Assembly: GCA_963844235.1 (NCBI GenBank)
Contig: CAWJNF010000001.1
Span: forward strand, 620,001 to 684,000
Direction of reading: 5' to 3'
Origin: CAWJNF01 sp963844235
GTDB lineage: Bacteria > Actinomycetota > Thermoleophilia > Gaiellales > Gaiellaceae
DNA length: 64,000 nucleotides
Part shown: positions 25,827-33,613 of the stretch, one piece after another
Numbering within the stretch: position 1 is the stretch's first letter
Layout of the letters: each line of letters starts with the position of its first letter
The notes under the pieces: generated by a model
What the model saw: the letters and a program-made list of their open reading frames with translations, nothing else
Told to the model about the DNA's origin: nothing
The model's database searches: none
Made by a program: the position numbers and the translations under genes

Positions 25827-26936
25827 GTGACTCCGCGCGCAGAGAAGCGTCGCGTTGCGTGGCTCGCCTTCGTGGCAGCCGCGGCTCTTGCGGCTCTCGT
25901 GGCCGCCCCCGGCGCTCTGGCTGCCCCGGCTGCGATCGAAGCGAAGCGCGGCGAGGTGCAGGCGGTCCTCGAGGAGCTCCAGCGCATCGACTCGGAGCTC
26001 GACAAGGCCGTCGATGCGTACAACCTCGCGACCGCGGAGCTCGCGGCGATCGAGGCGGACGTCGAAGCTACGAAGCGCCGGCTGGAGATCGCGCGGGATG
26101 CGAATCGCGTCGCCCAGCAGCGCCTTGCCGCCCGTGTCGTCGCCATCTACCGGTCGGGTGCCGGTGGCGACGAGACGTTCCTCGAGATCCTGCTGGGGTC
26201 GGGCAGCCTCGACGAGGCGCTCGACCGTGCTGACGCCGCCGACCGGATCTCCGAGGAGGATCAGCGCATCCTGCAGAACGTGCGCCGTGCCCGCGAGGGC
26301 TACCGCGTGCAGGCCGACAAGCTGCGGGAGGCGCGGAGCGAGCAGAGGCGCGTCGTGGCCGACCGGGCCCAGCGCCGGCAGGAGATCGAGGGCCGCCTCG
26401 CCGACCGGCAGCGGCTCTACAACTCCGTTCGCGACGAGCTCGAGCAGCTCGAGGCGGAGGAGCGGGAGCGTCAGGAGCTTCTCGCCGTCGAGGCGGCCCG
26501 CCAGCTCGAAAGCAGCCCGTCGGTCTCCTCGAGCTCCATCTCCTCGGCCGGCGGCCCCACCACCACGGCGGTCCCGGGCAGCCGCTACGGGGGGGTCGTC
26601 GGAATCGCGATGCAGTACCTCGGCGTCCCCTACGCGTGGGGAGGCGCTTCGCCGTCGGGCTTCGACTGCTCCGGCTTCGTCATGTACGTCTTCGCGCAGG
26701 TCGGCGTCTCGCTGCCGCACAACGCGGCCGCCCAGTACGGGTACGGCGTGCCGGTGTCGAGCGACCAGCTTCAGCCCGGCGACCTCGTGTTCTTCGACGG
26801 CCTCGGTCACGTCGGCATCTACATCGGCGGCGGTCAGTTCGTCCACTCGCCACACTCCGGCGACGTCGTGAAGATCTCGAGCCTGGGCGACTCCTGGTAC
26901 GCGTCGACGTACGTCGGGGCAAGGCGCATTCTCTGA
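25827..26936 (+). CDS. NlpC/P60-family peptidoglycan endopeptidase with coiled-coil domain
   Basis: 369 residues from the GTG. Signal peptide (RRVAWLAFVAAAALAALVAAPGALA), a CwlO/PcsB-like coiled coil (about 30-235), a Ser/Thr-rich linker and a C-terminal NlpC/P60 domain. Catalytic Cys is in GGASPSGFDCSGFVMYV; the His is in GDLVFFDGLGHVGIYIG, with another His in FVHSPHSGD. An in-frame ATG at 25761 could give a longer N-terminus, but the signal peptide would then start late. Role: cleavage of peptide stems during growth or division. Confidence 0.9.
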   Translation: MTPRAEKRRVAWLAFVAAAALAALVAAPGALAAPAAIEAKRGEVQAVLEELQRIDSELDKAVDAYNLATAELAAIEADVEATKRRLEIARDANRVAQQRLAARVVAIYRSGAGGDETFLEILLGSGSLDEALDRADAADRISEEDQRILQNVRRAREGYRVQADKLREARSEQRRVVADRAQRRQEIEGRLADRQRLYNSVRDELEQLEAEERERQELLAVEAARQLESSPSVSSSSISSAGGPTTTAVPGSRYGGVVGIAMQYLGVPYAWGGASPSGFDCSGFVMYVFAQVGVSLPHNAAAQYGYGVPVSSDQLQPGDLVFFDGLGHVGIYIGGGQFVHSPHSGDVVKISSLGDSWYASTYVGARRIL

Positions 26937-27069
26937 TCGGCGGCCGCGCAGGCTTCGTACCGTCACCGCCGATCGGTCGGGCAGGCGGAAGGGAAGTCGC
27001 ACCGCGCGCTGAACACCGGTCGGGCTGGGTACGATGAGGCCCGGCCTCACCGCCCGACTCGAAAAGCCA

Positions 27070-27885
27070 ATGCGGACGATCTGGAACGGTTCCCTCAGCT
27101 TCGGTCTCGTCACGATTCCGGTCGGCCTCGCTGTCGCGCAACAACGCAGCGACGTCTCGTTCCGCACGCTGCATCGCGAGTGCGGCTCGCCGATCAAGCA
27201 GAAGCGCTGGTGTCCGGTGCACGAGCGAGAGGTCGAGGCGGAGGAGCTCGTCAAGGGCTGGGAGTTCGCAAAGGGTCAGTTCGTGACCGTCGAGGAGTCG
27301 GATCTCGAGTCGGTCGAGCTCAAGCGCTCGCGCTCGATCGAGCTTCTGCGCTTCGTGCCGCTGGCCGAGGTCGACCCGCTCTACTTCGATCGCGCGTACT
27401 ACCTGGCGCCTGCCTCCGAGCCCGTCGGCCGCCGGCCGTACGCGCTGCTGCTGCGAACGCTTCAGGACGCCGAGATGGCAGCCATCGGACGCTTCGTCCT
27501 CTGGGGCAAGGAGAACCTGTGCCTGGTGCGCGCGCTCGAGGACGCGCTCGCGCTCGAGACGCTGTACTACGCGGAGGACATCCGTTCCCGGGCCGAGATA
27601 ACCGAGGCCCTGGAGGAGGCGGACGTGAGCGAAGCCGAGCTCACCATGGCGCGCCAGCTGGTCGAGAGCCTCGCAGGCGACTTCGATCCGGCCCAGTACC
27701 GGAACTCATATCGCGACGAGCTCCGCGCCATGCTCGACGCGAAGCTCAAGGGGCAGGAGATCGTGTCGCCGGAGCCTGTGCCCGAGGCTCCCGTGATCGA
27801 TCTGATGGATGCGCTTCGCCAGAGCGTCGCCGCCGCCTCCGAGCAGAAGCCGCCGGCGCGCAAGCGCAAGGCGAAGACCGCCTAA
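27070..27885 (+). CDS. ku: Ku protein, non-homologous end joining
   Basis: Homodimeric DNA-end binder that recruits LigD. 271 residues. N-terminal MRTIWNGSLSFGLVTIPVGL is the signature of prokaryotic Ku; the beta-barrel segment (KGWEFAKGQFVTVEE, RFVPLAEVDPLYFDRAYYL) and the helical arm follow. The C-terminus ends in a basic tail (KPPARKRKAKTA). The ATG at 27070 matches the family N-terminus. No ligD is visible nearby. Two palindromic repeats follow. Confidence 0.95.
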   Translation: MRTIWNGSLSFGLVTIPVGLAVAQQRSDVSFRTLHRECGSPIKQKRWCPVHEREVEAEELVKGWEFAKGQFVTVEESDLESVELKRSRSIELLRFVPLAEVDPLYFDRAYYLAPASEPVGRRPYALLLRTLQDAEMAAIGRFVLWGKENLCLVRALEDALALETLYYAEDIRSRAEITEALEEADVSEAELTMARQLVESLAGDFDPAQYRNSYRDELRAMLDAKLKGQEIVSPEPVPEAPVIDLMDALRQSVAAASEQKPPARKRKAKTA

Positions 27886-27920
27886 CACCGCCCTCGATCT
27901 CGGGCGGTCCCAGGGCCCCC

Positions 27921-27950
27921 GTAGGGGGCGGATCTCATCCGGGCCGCCCC
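27921..27950 (+). repeat. Palindromic repeat, copy 9
   Basis: GTAGGGGGCGGAT / ATCCGGGCCGCCCC, slightly degenerate stem. First of two copies after ku. Confidence 0.65.
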
Positions 27951-27959
27951 TTCGCGGTC

Positions 27960-27987
27960 GTAGGGGCCGGATATATCCGGCCCCTAC
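27960..27987 (+). repeat. Palindromic repeat, copy 10 (full-length perfect)
   Basis: Perfect palindrome from GTAGGGGCCGGATA to TATCCGGCCCCTAC, with no loop. Both ends carry GTAG/CTAC, and it is the clearest full element in the window. Lies between ku and the convergent small gene at 28000. Confidence 0.85.
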
Positions 27988-27999
27988 CTAGGTTCGTGG

Positions 28000-28170
28000 C
28001 TAGTGCTCGACCTTGTCGGACTGTACGGCTGCGAGTTGCGCGGCGAACAGCGTCTTGTCGATCTTGCCCTGATAGATCGGGACCGACTCTTCGATACAGA
28101 GCCGGATCACCTCCTGCCTGTCGATTCCAAGCTCCTTGGAGAGCTCCTCGGGCGTGAGGTGATTGGCCAT
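28000..28170 (-). CDS. Small hypothetical protein, possible helix-turn-helix
   Basis: 56 residues, MANHLTPEELSKELGIDRQE then RLCIEESVPIYQGKIDKTLF. The first half reads like a helix-turn-helix (LTPEELSKELGI then RQEVIRLCIEE), but no family is recognised. ATG preceded by AGGAG 7 bases upstream. A promoter, a nine-codon leader frame and a hairpin with a T-run precede it on the same strand (28243-28365), suggesting attenuated expression. Confidence 0.7.
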   Translation of the reverse strand: MANHLTPEELSKELGIDRQEVIRLCIEESVPIYQGKIDKTLFAAQLAAVQSDKVEH

Positions 28171-28242
28171 CAGGTGCTCCTTTCGGTCACCTCGGCGCCG
28201 AACCGGGACACGCGGTCGCCGATGCGGGCGCAGAGACGCAAA

Positions 28243-28365
28243 AGCCCGCCGTCGACGCGCGACCGGCGGGCTCGTTTCCCTACCACGGCGGCGGCTGTCG
28301 TTACCAGCGCCGCTGCTCCTGCCGAACCATGCTCTAAGGATACGCTGTCCGGCCGATGGAGGCAA
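28243..28365 (-). promoter_or_regulatory. Promoter, nine-codon leader frame and terminator-like hairpin before the 56-residue gene
   Basis: Reading the minus strand: TTGCCT (28365-28360), 17-base spacer, TATCCT (28342-28337), then ATG at 28330 opening the frame MVRQEQRRW with TAA stop at 28303-28301. A hairpin (arms 28272-28264 and 28251-28243, AGCCCGCCG / CGGCGGGCT) is followed by TTTTG. The arrangement resembles a leader-peptide attenuator, or simply a short transcript with terminator. The AGGAG of the 56-residue gene lies about 65 bases after the hairpin. The divergent hydrolase start (28356) overlaps the promoter. Confidence 0.5.
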
Positions 28366-29222
28366 TCGAAATTTCCGGCTCGCTGCCGGTTTTCGAGGAG
28401 CGGCTCGAGTCGATCCGAGGCGTGCCGATGCGCTGGTGGGTGGGCGGCGCCGGTCCCTCGCTCGTCCTCGTCCACGGGCTCGGCGGCGCGGGAGCCAACT
28501 GGGCCGAGATGGTCTCCGTCCTGGCTGCCCGGTGGCGCTTGCTGGTGCCCGACCTCCCCGGGCACGGCGGCTCGGCGCCGCTGCCGTCCGCCTGCGGGTT
28601 GGCCTCCTTCGCCGACCGTGTCGCTCTCGTGGCCGAGCGCGAAGAGATGCTGCCGGCGGCGTTCGCCGGTCACTCGTTCGGCGGAGCCGTCTCGACCCGG
28701 CTCGCGCTGCGTCGCCCGGACGCCGTTCGTGCCCTCGCGCTCTTCGCGTCCGCGGGCCTGCTCCCGTTTCCCGCCTGGCGGCGCGCCGCCATGAGAGCCG
28801 CCAGAGCGCTTCGGCCTGCCGAAGCCTGGTTCGCCCGCAACCGGGACGTCGTGGCACGACGACCGCGCCTGCGGCGGGCGGCCTTCGGCGGGTGGGGCGC
28901 CGTCCACCCGGCCGGGATGTCGCCGGCCTCCGTCGTGGGCTTCCTCGAGGACCGCGGGCTGGCCACGGACACGCCGACGGCTCGTCACGCGCTGATCGCG
29001 GATCGGAGTCGCGACGAGCTCGCCTCGCTCTCGTGTCCGACGCTCGTCGTCTGGGGCGCGCGCGATCGGCTCGTGCCGCTCGACGTCGCCTTCGAGTACG
29101 CGCGCCTCACGGGCGCGGCGCTGCGAGTCGTCCCGGCTGCCGGACACCTCGTCGTCGGCGAGTACCCGGAGGAATGCGCACGGATGCTCCAGGAGTTTCT
29201 CGATCCGATCACGGCGCCGTGA
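28356..29222 (+). CDS. Alpha/beta-fold hydrolase
   Basis: 288 residues, cytoplasmic by appearance. Oxyanion region VLVHGLGGAGANW, nucleophile elbow GHSFGG (about residues 106-111), acid Asp in VVWGARDRLVPL and catalytic His in PAAGHLVVGEYP are all present. The substrate is not predictable; hydrolases of this kind include esterases, haloperoxidase-like and MhpC-like enzymes. Its TGA overlaps the GTG of the next small gene, so the two are coupled. Confidence 0.88.
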   Translation: MEAIEISGSLPVFEERLESIRGVPMRWWVGGAGPSLVLVHGLGGAGANWAEMVSVLAARWRLLVPDLPGHGGSAPLPSACGLASFADRVALVAEREEMLPAAFAGHSFGGAVSTRLALRRPDAVRALALFASAGLLPFPAWRRAAMRAARALRPAEAWFARNRDVVARRPRLRRAAFGGWGAVHPAGMSPASVVGFLEDRGLATDTPTARHALIADRSRDELASLSCPTLVVWGARDRLVPLDVAFEYARLTGAALRVVPAAGHLVVGEYPEECARMLQEFLDPITAP

Positions 29223-29584
29223 GCGCCGAGCCGGACCTCGACGCGGCGCTGGCGGCCGCTCGCCGACGCCTCGAGGCGCTCGCGCTCTACCCGAAGCCGC
29301 TCAGGCGCGACGTGCGCGTCGTCGTCTGGCCCTGGTTCTTCCGGTTCTTCTGGTTCCGCCGCTACGTCGCCTACGCGCTGATCAAGACGATCGTCCTCAA
29401 GGAGACGCCGGCCCGGTACGCGGCGCGCCGCGGCGCACAGAGGCTCGAGGATCTGCTCGTCCACGAGCTGTGCCACGTCTGGCAGACCCAGCACCATCCG
29501 ATCCAGGCGGCCATGGCCCTCGTGCGCTACCCGTATCGCGAGAACCCGTTCGAGCAGGAGGCCCGTCGCGCGGCAGCGGAGTAG
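29219..29584 (+). CDS. Small HExxH protein (DUF4157-like metallopeptidase fold, tentative)
   Basis: 121 residues from the GTG overlapping the hydrolase stop. An aromatic stretch WPWFFRFFWFRRYVAYALI (about 36-54) is followed by the zinc-type motif HELCHVWQTQHHP (about 82-94). This resembles the HExxH of DUF4157-like putative peptidases. No signal peptide. A peptidase function is inferred from the motif only, and the second-half ligands are not identified. Confidence 0.65.
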   Translation: MSAEPDLDAALAAARRRLEALALYPKPLRRDVRVVVWPWFFRFFWFRRYVAYALIKTIVLKETPARYAARRGAQRLEDLLVHELCHVWQTQHHPIQAAMALVRYPYRENPFEQEARRAAAE

Positions 29585-29626
29585 GCTCCGAGATCTGGCA
29601 GCCGCATGTCGGCTGCTTCGCGGTCG

Positions 29627-31201
29627 TCATGGCTTGGTCGGGAGCAGGTCCTCGTCGAGCTCGCCGCCGCGGGAGATGTGCTCGATGATCATCCGGTCGG
29701 TGAGCCACTCGACCGGCGCCCGGTCGTCCGTGAGCGGGCGCTGCAGCGCTTGCACCGGCTCGAGGTCGCGGGAGAAGAGCTCGCCGAGGATCGAGATCCG
29801 CGGGCTCAGGTCCTGCACGCGAGTCACGAGGGCGTCGCGGTCGAGAGGCGCGTCGAGGCCGAGTACCAGCTCGTTGAAGCGAAGCGCCTTCCAGCTCCAC
29901 GCCTGGGGGAACGCTGCGAGCACCGTCGAGCCGACCGCCTGCGACAAGCGATCGTCACCGGGGACGGCGGCGACGTTCAGCGCCAGGATGCCGCCCGGCT
30001 CGAGCCGCTCGCGCGCGAGCTCGAAGAACTCCTTCGTGGCCAGGTAGAACGGGATGTAGGGCTGGCGGTACGCGTCGACGACGATCACGTCGTAGCGCTG
30101 GTCGGTCAGCCGCAAGAACGGGCGCCCGTCCTCGTCGTGCACGGTCAGATTCGGGTTGTCGCCGAGCCCGAGGTAGCGTCGCCCGGCCTCCGTCACCTCG
30201 GGATCGATCTCGACGCCGTCGATCCGTACTTCCGGGTAGAGCTCGCCAAAGGCCCGGGCGATCGTGCCGCCGGCGTTGCCGATGACGAGCATGCGCTCGA
30301 CCGGCCTGTCGAGGAGCGGCGGCACGACGAGGAACATGTCCCATTCCCCGCCGGTGAGGACGCTGTTCGGACGCCACACCGAGTGCACCGCCACGCCCTC
30401 GTTGAGCTGGAGGACGCGGGAGCCGTCGCCCCGCTCCACGATCTGGACGTACTGGTACGTGGACTCGGTCTCGTGGAGGAGCCCCTCGGTGCTCTTGATC
30501 ACGCCGGTCGGGATGGCGAGGAGCGCGGCGACGGCGATCGTCGCCACCTGCCAGCGCCTCCCGAGCAGCAGCGCGGCGCTCGCGGTGAGCAGTGCCGCCG
30601 AGCCGAGCATCGTGCGCTGCGTTCCGATCAGCGGGATCGTGATGATTGCCGCGACGAACGTCCCGAGGATCGACCCGACCGTCGAGATCGCGTAGAGGCG
30701 ACCGGCGACCGAGCCCGCGCTCCGGACGTCTGCGATCGCGAGCCGGATCGCGAAGGGCGAGACGCAACCGAGCAGCGTCACCGGGATCGCGAACAGCGCC
30801 AGCGCCGCGAAGAACGAGCCCACGACCGCCCCGGCCGACACGGCGTCCAGGCCCCGGACGGCAAGATCGAGGACCGGCCGGGAGATGAACGGCAGGACGG
30901 CGATGAACGCCGCGGCGGCGAGGATGATCAAGCCGAGCACGCGAGGCTCCGGCCGGCGGTCGGCCCACTTGCCGCCCAGCCAGTAGCCGAGCGATAGGTA
31001 GATGAGGATGAGGCCGATGATGTTCGCCCAGACGATCGTCGAGGAGCCGAAGTACGGCGCCAGGAGCCGCGACGCGGCGATCTCCGTGGCAAGCGTTGCG
31101 GCGCCCGCCGTGAAGACGACGAGCCCGAGCCGCGTGCTCGAGACCCGGGGCTCGGCGATGTGCACGGGCTGCGCCTCGTCCCGGACAACAGTCGTCGCCA
31201 T
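29627..31201 (-). CDS. Membrane-anchored spermidine-synthase-like protein
   Basis: 524 residues. The N-terminal half (residues 25-230) has about seven hydrophobic segments, including VFTAGAATLATEIAASRLLAPYFG, a pattern of the SpeE/MFS-like fused family. The C-terminal half has the Rossmann signature MLVIGNAGGTIARAFGELYP, an acidic VEIDPEV and the DVIVVDAYRQPYIPF region of spermidine-synthase folds. Key residues that would fix polyamine synthesis were not verified; other aminopropyl- or methyl-transfer reactions are possible. Confidence 0.8.
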   Translation of the reverse strand: MATTVVRDEAQPVHIAEPRVSSTRLGLVVFTAGAATLATEIAASRLLAPYFGSSTIVWANIIGLILIYLSLGYWLGGKWADRRPEPRVLGLIILAAAAFIAVLPFISRPVLDLAVRGLDAVSAGAVVGSFFAALALFAIPVTLLGCVSPFAIRLAIADVRSAGSVAGRLYAISTVGSILGTFVAAIITIPLIGTQRTMLGSAALLTASAALLLGRRWQVATIAVAALLAIPTGVIKSTEGLLHETESTYQYVQIVERGDGSRVLQLNEGVAVHSVWRPNSVLTGGEWDMFLVVPPLLDRPVERMLVIGNAGGTIARAFGELYPEVRIDGVEIDPEVTEAGRRYLGLGDNPNLTVHDEDGRPFLRLTDQRYDVIVVDAYRQPYIPFYLATKEFFELARERLEPGGILALNVAAVPGDDRLSQAVGSTVLAAFPQAWSWKALRFNELVLGLDAPLDRDALVTRVQDLSPRISILGELFSRDLEPVQALQRPLTDDRAPVEWLTDRMIIEHISRGGELDEDLLPTKP

Positions 31202-31234
31202 GGCGATAGCTTGACAGCGGCGAGCCGAGCTTCG

Positions 31235-31978
31235 CTACACCGGGTTCGGGAGGTCGACGAACTCCCATTCCACGCCGAAGCGCTCGGCGAGGGTTGCCGC
31301 CAGCGCCTTGACGCCGAGCGTCTCCGTCGCGTAGTGGCCGGCGGCGACGAGGTGCACTCCCGCCTCACGGGCGATCATGAGCGAGGGCTCTGCCGGTTCC
31401 CCTGTCAGGAAGCACTCGTAGCCCTGGGCGGCGGCGTCGGCGAGGAAGCGCGCGGCGCTGCCCGAACAGACCGCGACCTGCTCGATCCGCTCGGGGCCGG
31501 CTCCGAGGACGAGCGGGGCGCGCCCGAGTTCGGCCTCGATCTTCGCCGCCAACTCGGCGATCGTGCAAGGCTGCGCGAGCGGGCCCCCATAGCCGACCTC
31601 GGCGAAGCCACGGGCCGGCTCGATGCCGAGCGCTCGGCAGAGAAGCGCGTTGTTCCCCACCTCGGGATGCGCATCGAGCGCCAGGTGGTACGCGGCCAGG
31701 CTCAGGTCGGCGTCGAAGAGCGTCTGCAAACGAGCCCGCAGCGCCCGATCGACGACGCGGGGATCGCGGTCCCAGAAGAGACCGTGGTGGACGAGCAGGA
31801 GCTGCGCCCCGGTGTCAGCAGCACGACGGAAGAGCTCGAGCGAGGCGGAGACGCCACACGCGAGCCTCGTTACCTCGTCCGCGCCGACGACCTGGAGGCC
31901 CATCGGGCCGTAATCCGGGTACGACGCGAGGTCGAGATACTCGTTCGCGAAGGCGACGATCTCGTCTCGAGAGGCCAT
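31235..31978 (-). CDS. Nif3-like dinuclear metal centre protein
   Basis: 247 residues; start at the ATG giving MASRDEIVAFANEYLDL. Family features are YGPMGLQVVGADEV near the N-terminus, the metal-binding LLLVHHGLFWD (about 78-88), and near the C-terminus GHYATETLG with His and Glu ligands. Members of this family are often annotated as GTP cyclohydrolase type 2-like, without firm function in most bacteria. Divergent from tRNA-Pro. Ends 33 bases after the start of the preceding membrane-enzyme gene on the same strand. Confidence 0.88.
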   Translation of the reverse strand: MASRDEIVAFANEYLDLASYPDYGPMGLQVVGADEVTRLACGVSASLELFRRAADTGAQLLLVHHGLFWDRDPRVVDRALRARLQTLFDADLSLAAYHLALDAHPEVGNNALLCRALGIEPARGFAEVGYGGPLAQPCTIAELAAKIEAELGRAPLVLGAGPERIEQVAVCSGSAARFLADAAAQGYECFLTGEPAEPSLMIAREAGVHLVAAGHYATETLGVKALAATLAERFGVEWEFVDLPNPV

Positions 31979-32080
31979 GGTCGCGACTGTAGCGCTCGTT
32001 CCGCAGGCCGGCCCGGGCTGTCTGTCCCGGGCACGAGCTGGCGGCGGGGGCAGCGATCGATCATCTAGGCTTTGACTGTT

Positions 32081-32154
32081 CGGGGTGTAGCGCAGCCTGG
32101 TAGCGCGCACGGTTCGGGACCGTGAGGTCCCCGGTTCGAATCCGGGCACCCCGA
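32081..32154 (+). tRNA. tRNA-Pro (anticodon CGG)
   Basis: 74-base cloverleaf. Acceptor CGGGGTG pairs with CACCCCG; D arm GCGCAGCCTGGTAGCGC; anticodon arm CACGG-TTCGGGA-CCGTG gives CGG. The T arm contains GGTTCGAATCC. No CCA is encoded. Located between the Nif3-like gene and small proteins. Confidence 0.95.
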
Positions 32155-32414
32155 CTGAACCTCGCCCATGCGGGGTTTCGCCAGAAGCCTGAGAGAGGCA
32201 CGGCGCTCCCCGTGGGGCGCTCTGCCGTCCGCAGGCCGTTCACGAATCCGAACGTCGCGACCCCGCCTCGGATCGGTAGGCTTGACGTGTCAATCCTCCT
32301 CCTGCCTGTGGACCGTTCCGGCCTGCTTGCCGGAACGAGTCGAAAGGTGGGCGGTAATGCCGAACTTGGATTCAGGCGCGAGGCGCGCGCAGGCAAGGTC
32401 GTCGGCGGGCCCTC

Positions 32415-32603
32415 GTGGCTAACAAGAACCGACAGCAGACCGCGGCAAAGCGACAGCGAGAGCGCGACCTGCAGGAGCGGCGCGCGCTGAAACAGGCGAA
32501 GAAGGAGGCGCGCAGGGCCGGCACAGCCAGCGTCGAGACCCCCGACTCGCCTCCCGAGGAACACGACGGCCCGTCCGACGCGCCGCCGACGCCCGGAGAT
32601 TGA
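32415..32603 (+). CDS. Small basic hypothetical protein
   Basis: 62 residues from a GTG, MANKNRQQTAAKRQRERDLQ, then a helical Lys/Arg/Ala-rich part and an acidic Pro tail. It reads like a nucleic-acid-binding or coiled small protein. No recognised family and a weak ribosome-binding site, so it is a tentative call. Followed 3 bases later by a zinc-ribbon frame. Confidence 0.4.
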   Translation: MANKNRQQTAAKRQRERDLQERRALKQAKKEARRAGTASVETPDSPPEEHDGPSDAPPTPGD

Positions 32604-32606
32604 TAG

Positions 32607-32876
32607 GTGGCCGCCTCGGCCGAAGAGCCTACAGGCGAGGCGCTCGTGCCGGTTCCTGCTGCCGACCTCTCGGGCGGCGTGCAGCAAGAGCCGGACAACG
32701 CTGCGGTGCGCGTGACTCGCAGCAAGCCGCGGCCGATTCCCGATCCATGGGTCGACTGCGAGCGGTGTGGTTGGCGTCACTACCCGGCGAGTGTCTCAGG
32801 GGGTTGGCGCCTCGTCACCACATGCACCTCCTGCGGCACCCGGCTACGAGATGCCGCCGGGTCGGAGGTTCCGTAG
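32607..32876 (+). CDS. Small zinc-ribbon-like hypothetical protein
   Basis: 89 residues from a GTG. A low-complexity acidic N-terminus leads to CERCGWRHYPASV and TTCTSCGTRLRD, two CxxC pairs spaced for a zinc ribbon. Three bases after the preceding small frame, so likely co-transcribed. No family recognised. Confidence 0.45.
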   Translation: MAASAEEPTGEALVPVPAADLSGGVQQEPDNAAVRVTRSKPRPIPDPWVDCERCGWRHYPASVSGGWRLVTTCTSCGTRLRDAAGSEVP

Positions 32877-32894
32877 CTCCTCGAGCACGCCGTT

Positions 32895-33554
32895 CTACGG
32901 CCACGTGCTCGACCACGGCTCGAGGTCGAGCGCCCCGCCTTCGCGGCACTCTGGCGAGCGGTAGAGAGGATCCGACGTCGGATACACCTCTCCCCAGTAG
33001 AGACTCGCGAGCAGGTTGCCCTCCGCCTCGCTCAGTCCGAGCGCCTGCGCGACCCTCGACACGTGCTGTGCGCCGAAGCACTCCGCCTCGGCCTCGGTGG
33101 CGAGGCGGGCGACGAGATGGCCGGCCTCGTGCCCGACCGTCACCAGCGCCTGGGCAAGGTCGAGAGCCGGCGTGCCGGCCGGGGGAAGCGCCGGCCGGTC
33201 GGCGAGCGCCGCGAGTGGCTCGCAGACCCGCGCCGCGAGGTTGATCGTCTCGTCGGCGCCATCCGTGACCGCCACACCGAGCACGTTCTGAGGGTCCACC
33301 TGTCCGATCGGCGCCTGGCTCTCATCGAGGACGACCGGCCACTCCGAGCGCGTCCAGCAACGCACGGGAATGGCGCGGCCGACCGCAACGCGCACGGCCT
33401 CCTCGAGCAGCGGCTCCAGGCGCCTCTGCTCGAGCGGGATCGCGCTCGCGCGAGCCTGCGCCTCTTCGTCGACCGCGAGCGAGGCGCACCCGGTGACAAG
33501 CACCGGGGCCGCGCCGAGGCAGGCGAGCGCGAGCAGAAGCCGGCGGAGACCCAT
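32895..33554 (-). CDS. Lipoprotein with HExxH motif
   Basis: 219 residues from the ATG giving MGLRRLLLALACLGAAP. Lipobox LVTGC indicates a lipid-anchored surface protein. HEAGHLVARLATEAEAECFG (about residues 143-162) contains HExxH plus a downstream Glu, as in zinc metallopeptidases of the gluzincin kind. An upstream in-frame ATG would add 11 residues before the signal. Function beyond probable peptidase is unknown. Confidence 0.7.
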   Translation of the reverse strand: MGLRRLLLALACLGAAPVLVTGCASLAVDEEAQARASAIPLEQRRLEPLLEEAVRVAVGRAIPVRCWTRSEWPVVLDESQAPIGQVDPQNVLGVAVTDGADETINLAARVCEPLAALADRPALPPAGTPALDLAQALVTVGHEAGHLVARLATEAEAECFGAQHVSRVAQALGLSEAEGNLLASLYWGEVYPTSDPLYRSPECREGGALDLEPWSSTWP

Positions 33555-33613
33555 GGTGTAGCCTCGGCGTCGCGCCCCGAGCGCCACTCACTCCTTCGAG
33601 CTATCCTCAGCGC

